From Rhizobium vallis (lineage in GTDB: Bacteria > Pseudomonadota > Alphaproteobacteria > Rhizobiales > Rhizobiaceae), in contig NZ_ML133695.1 of the NCBI RefSeq assembly GCF_003985155.1, forward strand, positions 62,001 through 126,000: 64,000 nt of DNA. Reading direction: 5' to 3'. Shown here piece by piece: positions 33,766-43,011 of this stretch. Each line of letters starts with the position of its first letter. Positions within the stretch are counted from its first letter, which is position 1. The translations under genes and the position numbers were made by a program. The notes beneath the pieces are model-generated. The model had not been told where the DNA came from, ran no database searches, and saw only the letters and a program-made list of their open reading frames with translations.

Positions 33766-35100
33766 ATGGACCAGATCAGCAAGACGAACGCACCCGTACT
33801 CGAGAATTTCTGGATGCCGTTCACCGCGAACCGGCAGTTCAAGGCAGCACCCCGGCTCCTCGCCGGCGCCCAGGGCATGTATTACACCGATGTCGACGGA
33901 AATCAGGTTCTGGACGGCACGGCCGGCCTCTGGTGCTGCAATGCGGGCCATGGCCGCAAGAAGATCGCCCAGGCCGTCGAGCGGCAGCTTGCGACGCTCG
34001 ACTATGCCCCGACCTTCCAGATGGGCCATCCGATCGCCTTCGATTTCGCTGCAAAACTGGCGGCAAACGCGCCGGGCGGCGCTGAGGCCAAGCTCGACAG
34101 GGTTTTCTTCACCGGCTCGGGCTCGGAATCGGTCGACACCGCGCTAAAGATTGCCATCGCCTATCAGCGCGCCATCGGCCAAGGCACCCGCACGCGGATC
34201 ATCGGGCGCGAGAAGGGATATCACGGCGTCGGTTTCGGCGGCATTTCCGTCGGCGGTCTCGTCAACAACCGGCGCGTCTTCCCGCAGATACCGGCCGACC
34301 ATATGCGCCATACGCTTGACGTCGAGCGCAATGCCTTCTCCAAGGGCCTTCCCGCCCACGGCGTGGAACTCGCCGATGATCTCGAGCGGCTGGTGCAGCT
34401 ACACGGCGCCGAAACCATTGCCGCCGTCATCGTCGAGCCGATGTCAGGATCGGCGGGCGTGATCCTGCCGCCGAAGGGGTATCTGGAGAAGCTGCGCGCG
34501 ACCGCCGACAAGCACGGCATCCTCTTGATCTTCGACGAAGTCATCACCGGCTTCGGCCGCCTCGGCACGCCTTTTGCGGTGGATTATTTCGGCGTCGTGC
34601 CCGATCTCGTCACCACAGCAAAGGGCCTCACCAACGGCGCGATCCCGATGGGCGCGGTCTTTGCCAGCCGCAAGGTCCACGACGGCCTGATGGTCGGGCC
34701 TGACAATGCGATCGAGCTCTTCCACGGCTACACCTATTCCGGCCATCCCGTCGCCTGCGCCGCCGGTCTTGCGACCATGGAAATCTACGAGGAAGAAGGC
34801 CTGCTGACCCGCGCAGCCGATTTGGCCGACTATTGGCAGGAGGCTCTGCATTCGCTGAAGGGCTTGCCGCATGTCGTCGATATCCGCAACCTTGGTCTGG
34901 TCGGCGCGGTGGAACTGGCGCCGAGAGCCGCAGCGCCGGGCACCCGCGCCTACGACGTCTTCGTCGATTGCTTCAACAAGGGCCTGCTCATCCGCGTCAC
35001 CGGCGACATTATCGCGCTGTCGCCGCCGCTCATCGTCGAGAAGGGTCAGATCGACACGATCGTCTCGATCATCGGCGACGCGCTGAAGCGCGCGGCGTAG
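33766..35100 (+). CDS. Omega-amino-acid:pyruvate aminotransferase (class III)
   Basis: A 444-residue PLP enzyme, normal for class III aminotransferases. It begins NAPVLENFWMPFTANRQFK and carries the phosphate-binding region GSGSESVDTALKIA, the aspartate in LLIFDEVITGFGRLG and the PLP lysine in TAKGLTNGAIPMG near residue 286, then the C-terminal GLVGAVELAPR. Relatives transfer the amino group of beta-alanine and other omega-amino acids to pyruvate. ATG 33766 follows a perfect AAGGAGG; the longer frame from 33454 is in the regulator gene region and is not used. It is likely controlled by the divergent XRE-cupin regulator. Confidence 0.88.
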   Translation: MDQISKTNAPVLENFWMPFTANRQFKAAPRLLAGAQGMYYTDVDGNQVLDGTAGLWCCNAGHGRKKIAQAVERQLATLDYAPTFQMGHPIAFDFAAKLAANAPGGAEAKLDRVFFTGSGSESVDTALKIAIAYQRAIGQGTRTRIIGREKGYHGVGFGGISVGGLVNNRRVFPQIPADHMRHTLDVERNAFSKGLPAHGVELADDLERLVQLHGAETIAAVIVEPMSGSAGVILPPKGYLEKLRATADKHGILLIFDEVITGFGRLGTPFAVDYFGVVPDLVTTAKGLTNGAIPMGAVFASRKVHDGLMVGPDNAIELFHGYTYSGHPVACAAGLATMEIYEEEGLLTRAADLADYWQEALHSLKGLPHVVDIRNLGLVGAVELAPRAAAPGTRAYDVFVDCFNKGLLIRVTGDIIALSPPLIVEKGQIDTIVSIIGDALKRAA

Positions 35101-35142
35101 ACTGTATGACCGATACGGCGGCGAATCAGCCGCCGCGTCGCG

Positions 35143-35631
35143 CTATCCGACTGGCACACCAAGCCCGACCTTGACCCGATCCATCGCGACGAAGGTCCGG
35201 AAGCGCTTGACATTGTTGTTGCCGAAGAAGAGCCGCCGCGTCAGGGCTTCGTAGTCGGCCATCAACGGCACGACGATGACAAGAATGAAATCCGCTTCGC
35301 CCGTCACGTAATAGCATTGCTGGATCTCAGGGGCGGCTGCGAATTCGCTCTTGGCGCGCTCGATCTGCTCGGCAGTTTCGCTGATGACCTCCACCTCGAC
35401 GAAGATCGTGATCGACTGTCCCAGAGCCTCCGGCTCAACGACCGAGACATCCGCCCGGATCACGCCCTCTTCCCGCATGCGCTTGATCCGGCGCTGCACG
35501 GCGGGCGCGGAAAGGTTCACCGCATCGCCGATCGTCCGCTGCGGCGTCATATTGTCCCGCTGCAGAATGGCGAGGATCTTCCGGTCGAAGACGTCGAGAT
35601 GCGCCGGCTGAACGCGCTTGCTCAAATCCAT
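35143..35631 (-). CDS. Lrp/AsnC-family regulator
   Basis: A 162-residue protein with an N-terminal helix-turn-helix (HLDVFDRKILAILQRDNMTP, NLSAPAVQRRIKRMREEG) and a C-terminal RAM/AsnC ligand domain (ITIFVEVEVISETAEQ, QQCYYVTGEADFILVI). ATG 35631 is preferred to the TTG at 35646. It is divergent from diaminopropionate ammonia-lyase and probably activates that operon in response to an amino acid, as local Lrp-like regulators commonly do. Confidence 0.88.
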   Translation of the reverse strand: MDLSKRVQPAHLDVFDRKILAILQRDNMTPQRTIGDAVNLSAPAVQRRIKRMREEGVIRADVSVVEPEALGQSITIFVEVEVISETAEQIERAKSEFAAAPEIQQCYYVTGEADFILVIVVPLMADYEALTRRLFFGNNNVKRFRTFVAMDRVKVGLGVPVG

Positions 35632-35647
35632 GCTCCAATGAAACAAA

Positions 35648-35697
35648 ATTGCAAATAATCCCCGGAATATCAGCGCCTTTTTCGCTCACGCTGCAAT
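35648..35697. promoter_or_regulatory. Candidate Lrp-type site upstream of the ammonia-lyase operon
   Basis: ATTGCA (35648-35653) and TGCAAT (35692-35697) are inverted copies, 38 bases apart, in the divergent promoter. Lrp-like proteins often bind such spaced A/T-flanked half-sites; the call is weak. Confidence 0.35.
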
Positions 35698-35730
35698 AGA
35701 GTTCAGCGAAACCACAAATCGAGGTTCGCG

Positions 35731-36942
35731 ATGTTTCTCTTGAACACCACCGCAGATTATCGTCAGCCGCTCGATCCGAGGGATGCGGAAACCCTCGGCG
35801 CCGCCGCTGCCGAGGAAGTGGAACGTCACCTGTCGTTTCGGGAGAACCACGCACCGACGCCGCTCGTCGCTTTGCCGGGACTGGCGCGGGAAATCGGCGT
35901 CGCTGCGATCCACGTCAAGGACGAAGGCCACCGTCTCGGTCTTGGAAGCTTCAAGGCGCTCGGCGGAGCCTATGCGGTGATCCGCCTGGTTCTCGAAGAG
36001 GCCGAGCAGCGGCTCGGCCGGGTCGTCGATATGGCCGAGCTGCATTCGGAAGAAGTCCGCGCCATTGCACGTGGAATGACCGTTGCCTGCGCCACCGATG
36101 GAAACCACGGCCGCTCGGTTGCACAAGGAGCGCAACTCGTCGGCGCGCGCGCCGCAATCCTCGTGCACACAGGCGTCAGCAACGAGCGCGTCGCCGCCAT
36201 CGCCCGCTTCGGCGCCGAGATGATCCGCGTCGAGGGAAGCTATGACGACTCCGTCCGGGAGGCCGCCTGGGTGGCCGAGGCGAAGGGCTGGACCATCGTT
36301 TCCGATACGTCGTGGCCGGGCTATGAGCGGATTCCCGGCCTGGTCATGCAAGGCTACACCGCGCTCGTCAGAGAAGCTCTCAAGCAAATGCCGGAGCCGC
36401 CGACGCATGTCTTCATCCAGTCGGGTGTCGGGGGAATTGCCGCAGCCGTCGCCGGCCATCTGGCGATCGAACTCGGCGACCTGCGTCCCGTCTTCACCGT
36501 CGTCGATCCCGCCCGCGCGGCATGCCTCTTCGAGACGGCGCGCGCCGGGCGCCCGGTAACGATCGCCCATGGCGAACCGACTGTCATGGCAATGCTCGAA
36601 TGCTACGAACCCTCGCTAGTCGCATGGCGGATTCTTTCCCGTGCCGCCGATGCCTTCATGACAGTTGATGAGGCGGATGCGACCGGGATCATGAACCGAC
36701 TTGCTCGTCCGCACTCCGGCGACCCGGCCGTCGTTGCCGGGGAAAGCGGCGGCGTCGGCCTGGCAGCGGCCGTCAAAGCCGTCGCCGATCCGGCGATCAG
36801 AGCGACGCTCGCAATCGACCAGCGCTCCCGCATCTTTGTCGTCAACACCGAAGGCGCGACCGATCCCGGCAAATATGAAGAAATCACCGGACTGTCGCCC
36901 GCCGCAGTCGCCGCGAAGAACCCGGAAGGAGCCTTGATATGA
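35731..36942 (+). CDS. dpaL: Diaminopropionate ammonia-lyase
   Basis: A 403-residue fold type II PLP enzyme. The PLP lysine lies in GLGSFKALGGAYAV near residue 75, the N-loop in CATDGNHGRSVAQGAQLVGA, and further family motifs are SDTSWPGYERIPGLVMQGY and the phosphate-binding glycine loop VFIQSGVGGIAAAVAG. The enzyme converts 2,3-diaminopropionate (D or L) to pyruvate and two ammonia. It is first of three overlapping genes (with a carbamoylase and an M20 amidohydrolase), a layout suited to degrading N-substituted diaminopropionate or related compounds such as those found in legume tissue. The substrate is inferred from family and context. Confidence 0.87.
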   Translation: MFLLNTTADYRQPLDPRDAETLGAAAAEEVERHLSFRENHAPTPLVALPGLAREIGVAAIHVKDEGHRLGLGSFKALGGAYAVIRLVLEEAEQRLGRVVDMAELHSEEVRAIARGMTVACATDGNHGRSVAQGAQLVGARAAILVHTGVSNERVAAIARFGAEMIRVEGSYDDSVREAAWVAEAKGWTIVSDTSWPGYERIPGLVMQGYTALVREALKQMPEPPTHVFIQSGVGGIAAAVAGHLAIELGDLRPVFTVVDPARAACLFETARAGRPVTIAHGEPTVMAMLECYEPSLVAWRILSRAADAFMTVDEADATGIMNRLARPHSGDPAVVAGESGGVGLAAAVKAVADPAIRATLAIDQRSRIFVVNTEGATDPGKYEEITGLSPAAVAAKNPEGALI

Positions 36943-38186
36943 CCGGGCAATCCCTCGATGCGGCGCGTCTCATCGGGCGTATCAGGACGCTCGGTGAAAT
37001 CGGCCGGGATGCCGATGGACGGCTCGTGCGGCTGGCGGCTTCCGATACCGAAAAGCTCGGCCGCGACCAGTTCGTCACATGGGTCAAGGGCGCGGGACTA
37101 GATCTCGCGGTCGATCGCATCGGCAATATCTTCGGCATCTGGAAGCCCGATGGCGTCACCGACGACGCGCCGCTCCTGCTCGGCTCGCACATCGATACAG
37201 TCATCGGCGCCGGCATCTATGACGGCTGCTACGGTGTGCTTTCCGGGCTTGAAGTGATCGAGACGCTGAAAGCGGAAGGGTTGACGCCATCCCGGCCGGT
37301 CGTCGTGGCGGCCTTCACCAATGAGGAAGGCGTGCGCTACGCGCCCGACATGATGGGTTCCCTGGTCTATGCGGGCGGCCTCGATATCGAGACGGCGCTT
37401 GCGACGATCGGCACCGATGGAACGGTCCTCGGCCAGGAACTCAGGCGGATCGGCTATGCCGGCGAGCATGAGCCGGGTTTCTTCCGGCCGCATGCCTATA
37501 TCGAACTGCACATCGAGCAAGGGCCGGTCCTCGAACGCGAAGGCATTCCGGTCGCAGCCGTGGAATATCTTCAGGGCATCTCCTGGCAGAGGGTGACGAT
37601 CACGGGGGATGCCAATCATGCCGGTACGACGCCGATCTCGATGCGGCGGGACGCCGGCCATGCCGCCGCCCGCGTGATCACTTTCCTGCGCGACCGGGCA
37701 AGGGCATCGAACACGCCGACCGTCGCCACCGTCGGCTGCATCAGCTTCGAACCGAACGCCATCAACGTGATCCCGTCGCGGGCGACCTTCACGGTCGATC
37801 TCCGCGATCCCGATGAGGATCGGCTGCAGGAAGAGGAAGCAGCACTCGCCGAGTTCCTGGAGAGCATATCGACTGAAGAGCAGGTCGGCATATCGGTGGA
37901 AAGGCTCGCCCGGTTCGAGCCCGTAAAATTCGACCAGGGGATCGTGACGCTCATCGAAACGGCGGCACGGGACCGAGGCCTCGCCTGCCGGCGGATGACC
38001 TCGGGCGCCGGCCACGATGCGCAGATGATTGCCCGCATCGCCCCGTCGGCGATGATCTTCGTTCCGAGCATCGGCGGCATCAGCCATAATCCGAAGGAAT
38101 ATACCGCCGACGAAGATCTCATCGCAGGCGCCAACGTCCTGCTCGACGTCGTTCGCCGGCTTGCCACGGAAGGGACACCCGCATGA
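36939..38186 (+). CDS. Zn-dependent N-carbamoyl-amino-acid hydrolase (M20/hydantoinase-carbamoylase family)
   Basis: A 415-residue enzyme matching the hydantoinase/carbamoylase family. Metal ligands are visible in LLLGSHIDTVIGAGIYDGCY, FTNEEGVRYAPDMMGS and ELHIEQGPVLE; the dimerisation-domain histidine motif is ITGDANHAGTTPISMR, and a late histidine lies in GGISHNPKEYT. It hydrolyses N-carbamoyl, ureido or similar amide bonds of amino acids with two divalent metal ions. The start overlaps the lyase stop (ATGA), so it is coupled to it. Confidence 0.88.
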   Translation: MTGQSLDAARLIGRIRTLGEIGRDADGRLVRLAASDTEKLGRDQFVTWVKGAGLDLAVDRIGNIFGIWKPDGVTDDAPLLLGSHIDTVIGAGIYDGCYGVLSGLEVIETLKAEGLTPSRPVVVAAFTNEEGVRYAPDMMGSLVYAGGLDIETALATIGTDGTVLGQELRRIGYAGEHEPGFFRPHAYIELHIEQGPVLEREGIPVAAVEYLQGISWQRVTITGDANHAGTTPISMRRDAGHAAARVITFLRDRARASNTPTVATVGCISFEPNAINVIPSRATFTVDLRDPDEDRLQEEEAALAEFLESISTEEQVGISVERLARFEPVKFDQGIVTLIETAARDRGLACRRMTSGAGHDAQMIARIAPSAMIFVPSIGGISHNPKEYTADEDLIAGANVLLDVVRRLATEGTPA

Positions 38187-39343
38187 GCATCGACAGGAAC
38201 GCGCTTCACGAGGAGATGACGGCCTGGAGACGCGATCTTCACGCACATCCCGAATTTGGTTTCGAGGAACAGCGGACCTCGGCCTTCGTCGCCGCCAAGC
38301 TGCGGGAATTCGGGCTCGACGGGGTCGTCGAAGGCGTCGGCGGCACCGGCGTCGTCGGCACGCTGAAACGCGGCAGCGGCAATCGCGCCATTGCGATACG
38401 GGCCGACATGGATGCCCTGCGCATCAACGAACAGTCAGAGCTCAAATACCGGTCGCAGACCCCCGGCACAATGCATGCCTGCGGTCACGACGGCCATACC
38501 GCCATGCTGCTCGGGGCGGCGAAGATGCTGGCTGAGGGAGGCGGTTTCGACGGCACCGTGCGCTTCATCTTTCAGCCGGCGGAAGAATGGGGCAAGGGCG
38601 CGCTCGCAATGATCGCCGACGGGCTGTTCGAGAGATTCCCGTTCGATGAGATCTACGGCATCCACAATATGCCCGGCCTCGGCGTCGGCAGTTTTCGCAC
38701 GCGGCCCGAGGCCTTCATGTCCGCCGAGGACAATTTCGAGATCACGTTATCGGGCGTCGGCGGCCATGCGGCGCGGCCGCACTCCGGCAACGAAGTGCTC
38801 GTCGCGGCCTGCGCGCTCGTGACCAATCTGCAGACCATCGTCTCCCGGCGGATGGATCCGGCCGACATCGGCGTCGTCTCGGTGACAGAACTAATCACCG
38901 ACGGCACGCGGAATGCGCTTCCCGGCTTTGCCCGCATCCTGGGCGATGCCCGCAGCTTCCGTTCCGAGATCAGCGAGACGATCGAGAAGCAGATGCGCGT
39001 GATCGCGGAGGGCACGGCCATGACCTACAACGTCAAGGCCGAGGTGCTCTACACCAGGGAATTCGTGCCGCTCATGAACGATCCAGCCCTGACGGAGGAG
39101 GCCCTTGCCGTCGCGCATGAACTTTACGGGCCTTCGAGTGTCGCCACCGAGAGCAAGCCCATGACGGGGTCCGAAGACTTCGCGCAGTTCCTCTCGAAGG
39201 TGCCCGGCTGCTTCGTCTTCCTCGGCAACGGCGAGCACTCGTCGCCGCTCCATAACCCGACCTACGATTTCAATGACGCCGGCCTTCTGCATGGAGCAAA
39301 TTTCCATACGGCAATTGCCCGCCGACGGCTGCAGGCAGGCTGA
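38183..39343 (+). CDS. M20-family amidohydrolase (hippurate hydrolase-like)
   Basis: A 386-residue metallopeptidase-like enzyme. The catalytic histidine region CGHDGHTAMLLGAAK, glutamate motif FQPAEEWGKGALAM, HNMPGLGVGSF and the lid-domain GVGGHAARPHSGNEV are all intact. It removes N-acyl groups from amino acids. It is third in the tight operon with dpaL and the carbamoylase (ATGA overlap). The pair of amide hydrolases ahead of a diaminopropionate lyase suggests that an N-acylated or oxalylated diamino acid is the natural substrate. Confidence 0.88.
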   Translation: MSIDRNALHEEMTAWRRDLHAHPEFGFEEQRTSAFVAAKLREFGLDGVVEGVGGTGVVGTLKRGSGNRAIAIRADMDALRINEQSELKYRSQTPGTMHACGHDGHTAMLLGAAKMLAEGGGFDGTVRFIFQPAEEWGKGALAMIADGLFERFPFDEIYGIHNMPGLGVGSFRTRPEAFMSAEDNFEITLSGVGGHAARPHSGNEVLVAACALVTNLQTIVSRRMDPADIGVVSVTELITDGTRNALPGFARILGDARSFRSEISETIEKQMRVIAEGTAMTYNVKAEVLYTREFVPLMNDPALTEEALAVAHELYGPSSVATESKPMTGSEDFAQFLSKVPGCFVFLGNGEHSSPLHNPTYDFNDAGLLHGANFHTAIARRRLQAG

Positions 39344-39366
39344 TCGGGCCGCGTCGGCCTGAAGTC

Positions 39367-40386
39367 CTAGCGTTTCAGAGTCTGTGACGGGAGTTGGCCG
39401 AAACGCTTTCTATATTCTCCGGCAAATCGCCCGAGATGCGTAAAACCCCATCTGAGCGCGATGTCGGCGACCGCCTGGCTCCCGCCCGACTCGCACAGCT
39501 CCCGATGGACAGCCAGCATCCTGATTTCATGCAGATATGCCGTCGGAGTCGTATTCTTGAATTGCCGGAAACCCTGCTGCAGCGTGCGAATGCTAACCCC
39601 GGCTGCCGCCGCGATATCATCGAGCGATTGCAGCTCGGCAACATGCTCCTGCATGAATTCTATGGCCCGTTTCACATGGCGCGGGGCCGGGGCCGGAGCG
39701 GGGCGCGCCAGCTGGTCCGAATAGCGATGCGGACAGGCCTCCAGGAGCAGGTATGTCGCCGCATCGCAGAGCGCGTTGACGGCCACCGGCGAGCGTTGCA
39801 GGAGGCTGCCGCGGCTGAGGCCGCTGTGGAGGTTCGAGACGAGCTGTTGCAGGACAAGCCCCGGACCGGCGGTCAGATCGAAGTGGGGATGAAAGCCGAG
39901 ATCGCCGCTGATCGTCCGCTCGAACATATGGCCGAGGCGCGTGAGCATCTTAGCACGATCGACAAACAGGCAAAGATGGCGGCGGGGTCCGACGATGCTG
40001 CTGCTCCCGGCATGGCCCGACTCCAGGATCAAACCTTTACCGGGCGTCGAGTAAATTGGCTCTCCGCCGCCTGAGAAAGTCATATTCCCCGCGGTCGGCA
40101 GAAATACAGCTATCTTGTCGACGACCCCTTCCCGCTGGCAGTGAATCGTGCCGTCATAGGAACAATCGGCGACGCCCACATCTTCCAACGAGATGAAATT
40201 GCAGTGATACGCAATGGAAGTACCGCCTTGCGCCGTGACCTTTATCGGAGCTTTCGGCGTCGACAGCGCCTCCGAGAGCTGGTCCGGATCCGTTCCACTC
40301 CGCACCGTTTCCCGAAACGGCATGCTCGCCATGGCCCGCTGTTTGGTCAGGCTGTCATGGGCATGCCAATCGGGACTAGCTGACAT
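39367..40386 (-). CDS. AraC-family transcriptional regulator
   Basis: A 339-residue regulator with an N-terminal AraC-binding-like domain (TSIAYHCNFISLEDVGVADC) and a C-terminal double helix-turn-helix (LDDIAAAAGVSIRTLQQGFR, then IALRWGFTHLGRFAGEYRKR). It is convergent with the M20 gene by 23 bases and lies 69 bases downstream of dadA on the same strand. It could regulate the amino acid island or, as in other rhizobial AraC genes of this type, an unlinked target. Confidence 0.85.
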   Translation of the reverse strand: MSASPDWHAHDSLTKQRAMASMPFRETVRSGTDPDQLSEALSTPKAPIKVTAQGGTSIAYHCNFISLEDVGVADCSYDGTIHCQREGVVDKIAVFLPTAGNMTFSGGGEPIYSTPGKGLILESGHAGSSSIVGPRRHLCLFVDRAKMLTRLGHMFERTISGDLGFHPHFDLTAGPGLVLQQLVSNLHSGLSRGSLLQRSPVAVNALCDAATYLLLEACPHRYSDQLARPAPAPAPRHVKRAIEFMQEHVAELQSLDDIAAAAGVSIRTLQQGFRQFKNTTPTAYLHEIRMLAVHRELCESGGSQAVADIALRWGFTHLGRFAGEYRKRFGQLPSQTLKR

Positions 40387-40455
40387 TCGTGACCTCTGAA
40401 AATAGTGTGCAAAAATGATAGATGATTTGCACGGTCGTGTTCAATCTCTTTGCCG

Positions 40456-41724
40456 TCAAGCGTATCGGCTGACGGCAAGGTCCTTGGCGTCGATTTCAGG
40501 CGCGCGGCCGCTGACGAGATCGCCGATCAGGCGTGCCGAACCGGTGCTCATGGTCCAGCCGAGCGTGCCGTGACCGGTATTCAGGAAGAGGCCGGCGACC
40601 TTGGTCGGGCCGATGACGGGTGTACCGTCCGGCGTCATTGGCCGCAGGCCGGACCAGAAGGACGCCTTGGAAACATCGCCGCCGGGGAAGAGATCGGTGA
40701 CGGAATGCTCCAGCGTGCTGCGGCGCGCCAGGCCGAGATCGTTGGTATAGCCTGAGATCTCCGCCATGCCGCCGACCCGGATGCGGTCTCCGAGCCGGGT
40801 GATTGCGATCTTGTAGGTTTCGTCCATGACGGTCGATTCCGGCGCGCGGGACGCATCGGTGATCGGGATGGTCAGCGAATAGCCCTTGACCGGATAGACC
40901 GGCAGGCTGATGCCGAGCGGCTTCAAGAGCAGCGGCGAATAGCTGCCGAGCGCAACGACCACCGCATGCGCGCTCATCCGCTCGCGCTCGCGATCGCCAT
41001 CGCGATCCGTCACGACCCCGCACACACGGCCGTCCTCGACGTCAAGCGCCTTGATCGTCGTGCCGTAGGCGAAGCGGACGCCGAGCGCTTCGGCTTTGGC
41101 CGCCAGCGCATTGGTGAACTTGAAGCAGTCGCCGGTTTCGTCCTTCGGGGTCAGCAGGCCGCCGACGATCTTCTCGCGTACGTGCCTCAGCGCCGGTTCG
41201 ACGCGAATGCAGCCGTCCCTGTCCAGTACCTCATAGGGAATGCCGTCGGCGGCCAGCGCCTTGACGTCCTTTGCCGAAGCTTCGAGCTGCTGTTGTGTGC
41301 GGAACAGCTGCAGGGTTCCCTGCATGCGCTCGTCATAGGCGATGCCGGTTTCCGTGCGAAGCTCGGCCAGCGCAATGCGGCTGTAATCGGCAAGGCGCAG
41401 CATGCGGCTCTTATTGATGGCGTAGCGCTCGGAGGTGCAGTTCGATAGCATCCTCGCCATCCAGGAGAGCATCGCCAGGTCGAGTTTCGGGCGCAGGATG
41501 AGCGGCGCATGCTTCATGAACAGCCACTTCATGGCCTTCATGGGAATGCCGGGTGCGGCCCAGGGCGAGCAGTAGCCGAAGGAGACTTCGCCGGCATTGG
41601 CGAAACTCGTCTCCAGCGCCGGCCCCGGCTGGCGGTCGACGACGGTGACCTCATGGCCTGATTTGGCAAGCTGATAAGCGGATGTGACGCCGAGGATGCC
41701 GGCTCCCAGAACGATGACTTTCAT
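40456..41724 (-). CDS. dadA: D-amino acid dehydrogenase small subunit
   Basis: A 422-residue FAD flavoprotein with the dinucleotide motif VLGAGILGVTSAYQLAKSG at residues 4-22 and the DAO-type C-terminal FLNTGHGTLGWTMSTGSARL. DadA oxidises D-alanine and other D-amino acids to 2-oxo acids, passing electrons to the respiratory chain at the inner membrane. It follows alanine racemase by 29 bases in one operon, the classical dadAX pair: the racemase makes D-alanine from L-alanine and DadA oxidises it. The Lrp-type gene at 43012 is divergent and is probably its DadR-like activator. Confidence 0.92.
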   Translation of the reverse strand: MKVIVLGAGILGVTSAYQLAKSGHEVTVVDRQPGPALETSFANAGEVSFGYCSPWAAPGIPMKAMKWLFMKHAPLILRPKLDLAMLSWMARMLSNCTSERYAINKSRMLRLADYSRIALAELRTETGIAYDERMQGTLQLFRTQQQLEASAKDVKALAADGIPYEVLDRDGCIRVEPALRHVREKIVGGLLTPKDETGDCFKFTNALAAKAEALGVRFAYGTTIKALDVEDGRVCGVVTDRDGDRERERMSAHAVVVALGSYSPLLLKPLGISLPVYPVKGYSLTIPITDASRAPESTVMDETYKIAITRLGDRIRVGGMAEISGYTNDLGLARRSTLEHSVTDLFPGGDVSKASFWSGLRPMTPDGTPVIGPTKVAGLFLNTGHGTLGWTMSTGSARLIGDLVSGRAPEIDAKDLAVSRYA

Positions 41725-41753
41725 GATATTCCCAATGGTGGAGCCGCTTGATC

Positions 41754-42887
41754 TCAGCGATATTGCCTGTCGTAACGGTCGCCCAGGCCGGTTAAGATTT
41801 CGTAGGCTATGGTGTCGGCATCGCGCGCGATGTCTTCGAGCGTCTGATGGCTGCCAAGCACCTCGACAAGGCTGCCGAAGGTCAGCGTGCCTTCCGGCAG
41901 GCCCGATATGTCGACGGTGATGCTGTCCATCGACACGCGACCAACGATCGGCAAGCGGACACCCTTGAAATAGACCGCGCCGCGGTCGCTGAGGCAGCGC
42001 GGCAGGCCGTCGGCATAACCGGCGGCAATGGTGGCGAGACGCATTTCCCGCTGCGCGACATGCGCGCCGCCATATCCGACCTTCGCACCTGATGGCACGG
42101 TGCGCGTCTGCACGACGGCGACATCGAGGCTGACGACCGGCTCCATCGGGTTCTCTTCGCCGCCGTTCGGCGCGCCGCCGTAAAGCGCGATGCCGGGGCG
42201 GGCGAGCACGCCGTGATAAGCATCGCCGAGGAAAACGCCGCCGGAATTGGCGAAGGAAATGTCGAAGCCCGGAAATTCATCGGCGATGCGGGACATTTCG
42301 GCAAATTGCTCGCCGTTCTGCTCGCTACCTGCGTCGTCGGCCGAAGCCAGATGGCTCATGATGAACAGGATCTCGATGTTGCTGCCGTCGCGAAGGGCTG
42401 CCGCCAGCTCCGCTCGTTCTTGCTCGGGAAACCCGAGCCGCGACATGCCGGTATCGAATTGCAGGACGGCCGGCAGGCAGCGCTTCAGCATCCGCGCCGC
42501 AGCCGACCATTGCCGCCACTGAGCAAGCGAATTCAGAACCGGGACGACGCCCATTTCGGCGCAGGCGATCTCGTTGCCCGGCTGCAGGCCGTTCAGCACG
42601 AAAATCTGGGCATCCCCCGCGATGGCCGGGCGAAGCCGCACGGCCTCGACGAACTGGGCAACGAAGAAATGCCGGCAACCCTTATTGTAAAGCGCTCTTG
42701 CGACCCGTTCGGCGCCGAGGCCATAGGCATCGGCCTTGACCACCGCCCCCGCGCGGGCCGGCGCCAGCATCGACACGAGCTTGCAATAGTTGCGGCCGAG
42801 TGCGGCAAGATCGATCGTCAGGTAGCCCGTCGCTCCCTGCGTGGTCGTGGCTGCGCGTATGCCGGAAACCAAAATATCGCTATCCAT
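41754..42887 (-). CDS. Alanine racemase (catabolic type)
   Basis: A 377-residue PLP enzyme. The PLP lysine sits in AGAVVKADAYGLGAERV near residue 50, and the other catalytic tyrosine region is KVGYGGAHVAQREMRLATIA. Further family motifs are FDTGMSRLGFPEQER, SNSGGVFLG-like ANSGGVFLGDAYH and GRVSMDSITVDISG. It interconverts L- and D-alanine. Being upstream of dadA and divergent from an Lrp-type gene makes it the catabolic DadX-type enzyme rather than the cell-wall one. Confidence 0.92.
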   Translation of the reverse strand: MDSDILVSGIRAATTTQGATGYLTIDLAALGRNYCKLVSMLAPARAGAVVKADAYGLGAERVARALYNKGCRHFFVAQFVEAVRLRPAIAGDAQIFVLNGLQPGNEIACAEMGVVPVLNSLAQWRQWSAAARMLKRCLPAVLQFDTGMSRLGFPEQERAELAAALRDGSNIEILFIMSHLASADDAGSEQNGEQFAEMSRIADEFPGFDISFANSGGVFLGDAYHGVLARPGIALYGGAPNGGEENPMEPVVSLDVAVVQTRTVPSGAKVGYGGAHVAQREMRLATIAAGYADGLPRCLSDRGAVYFKGVRLPIVGRVSMDSITVDISGLPEGTLTFGSLVEVLGSHQTLEDIARDADTIAYEILTGLGDRYDRQYR

Positions 42888-42952
42888 ATCCGCTCCTCTT
42901 GATACCGGGAGCTTATGAAATAATCAGCGAAATTACCTGTCATTCATTCATC

Positions 42953-42987
42953 GATTATTGCATGATGCATCTATTATTCGCATAATC
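42953..42987. promoter_or_regulatory. Lrp-type operator in the racemase/regulator divergent promoter
   Basis: GATTAT (42953-42958) and ATAATC (42982-42987) flank the perfect palindrome TGCATGATGCA (42959-42969). The surrounding 100 bases are unusually A/T-rich. A DadR-like regulator would be expected to bind here; this is inferred. Confidence 0.5.
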
Positions 42988-43011
42988 AATTAAAGTCCGG
43001 AATGATCCACC

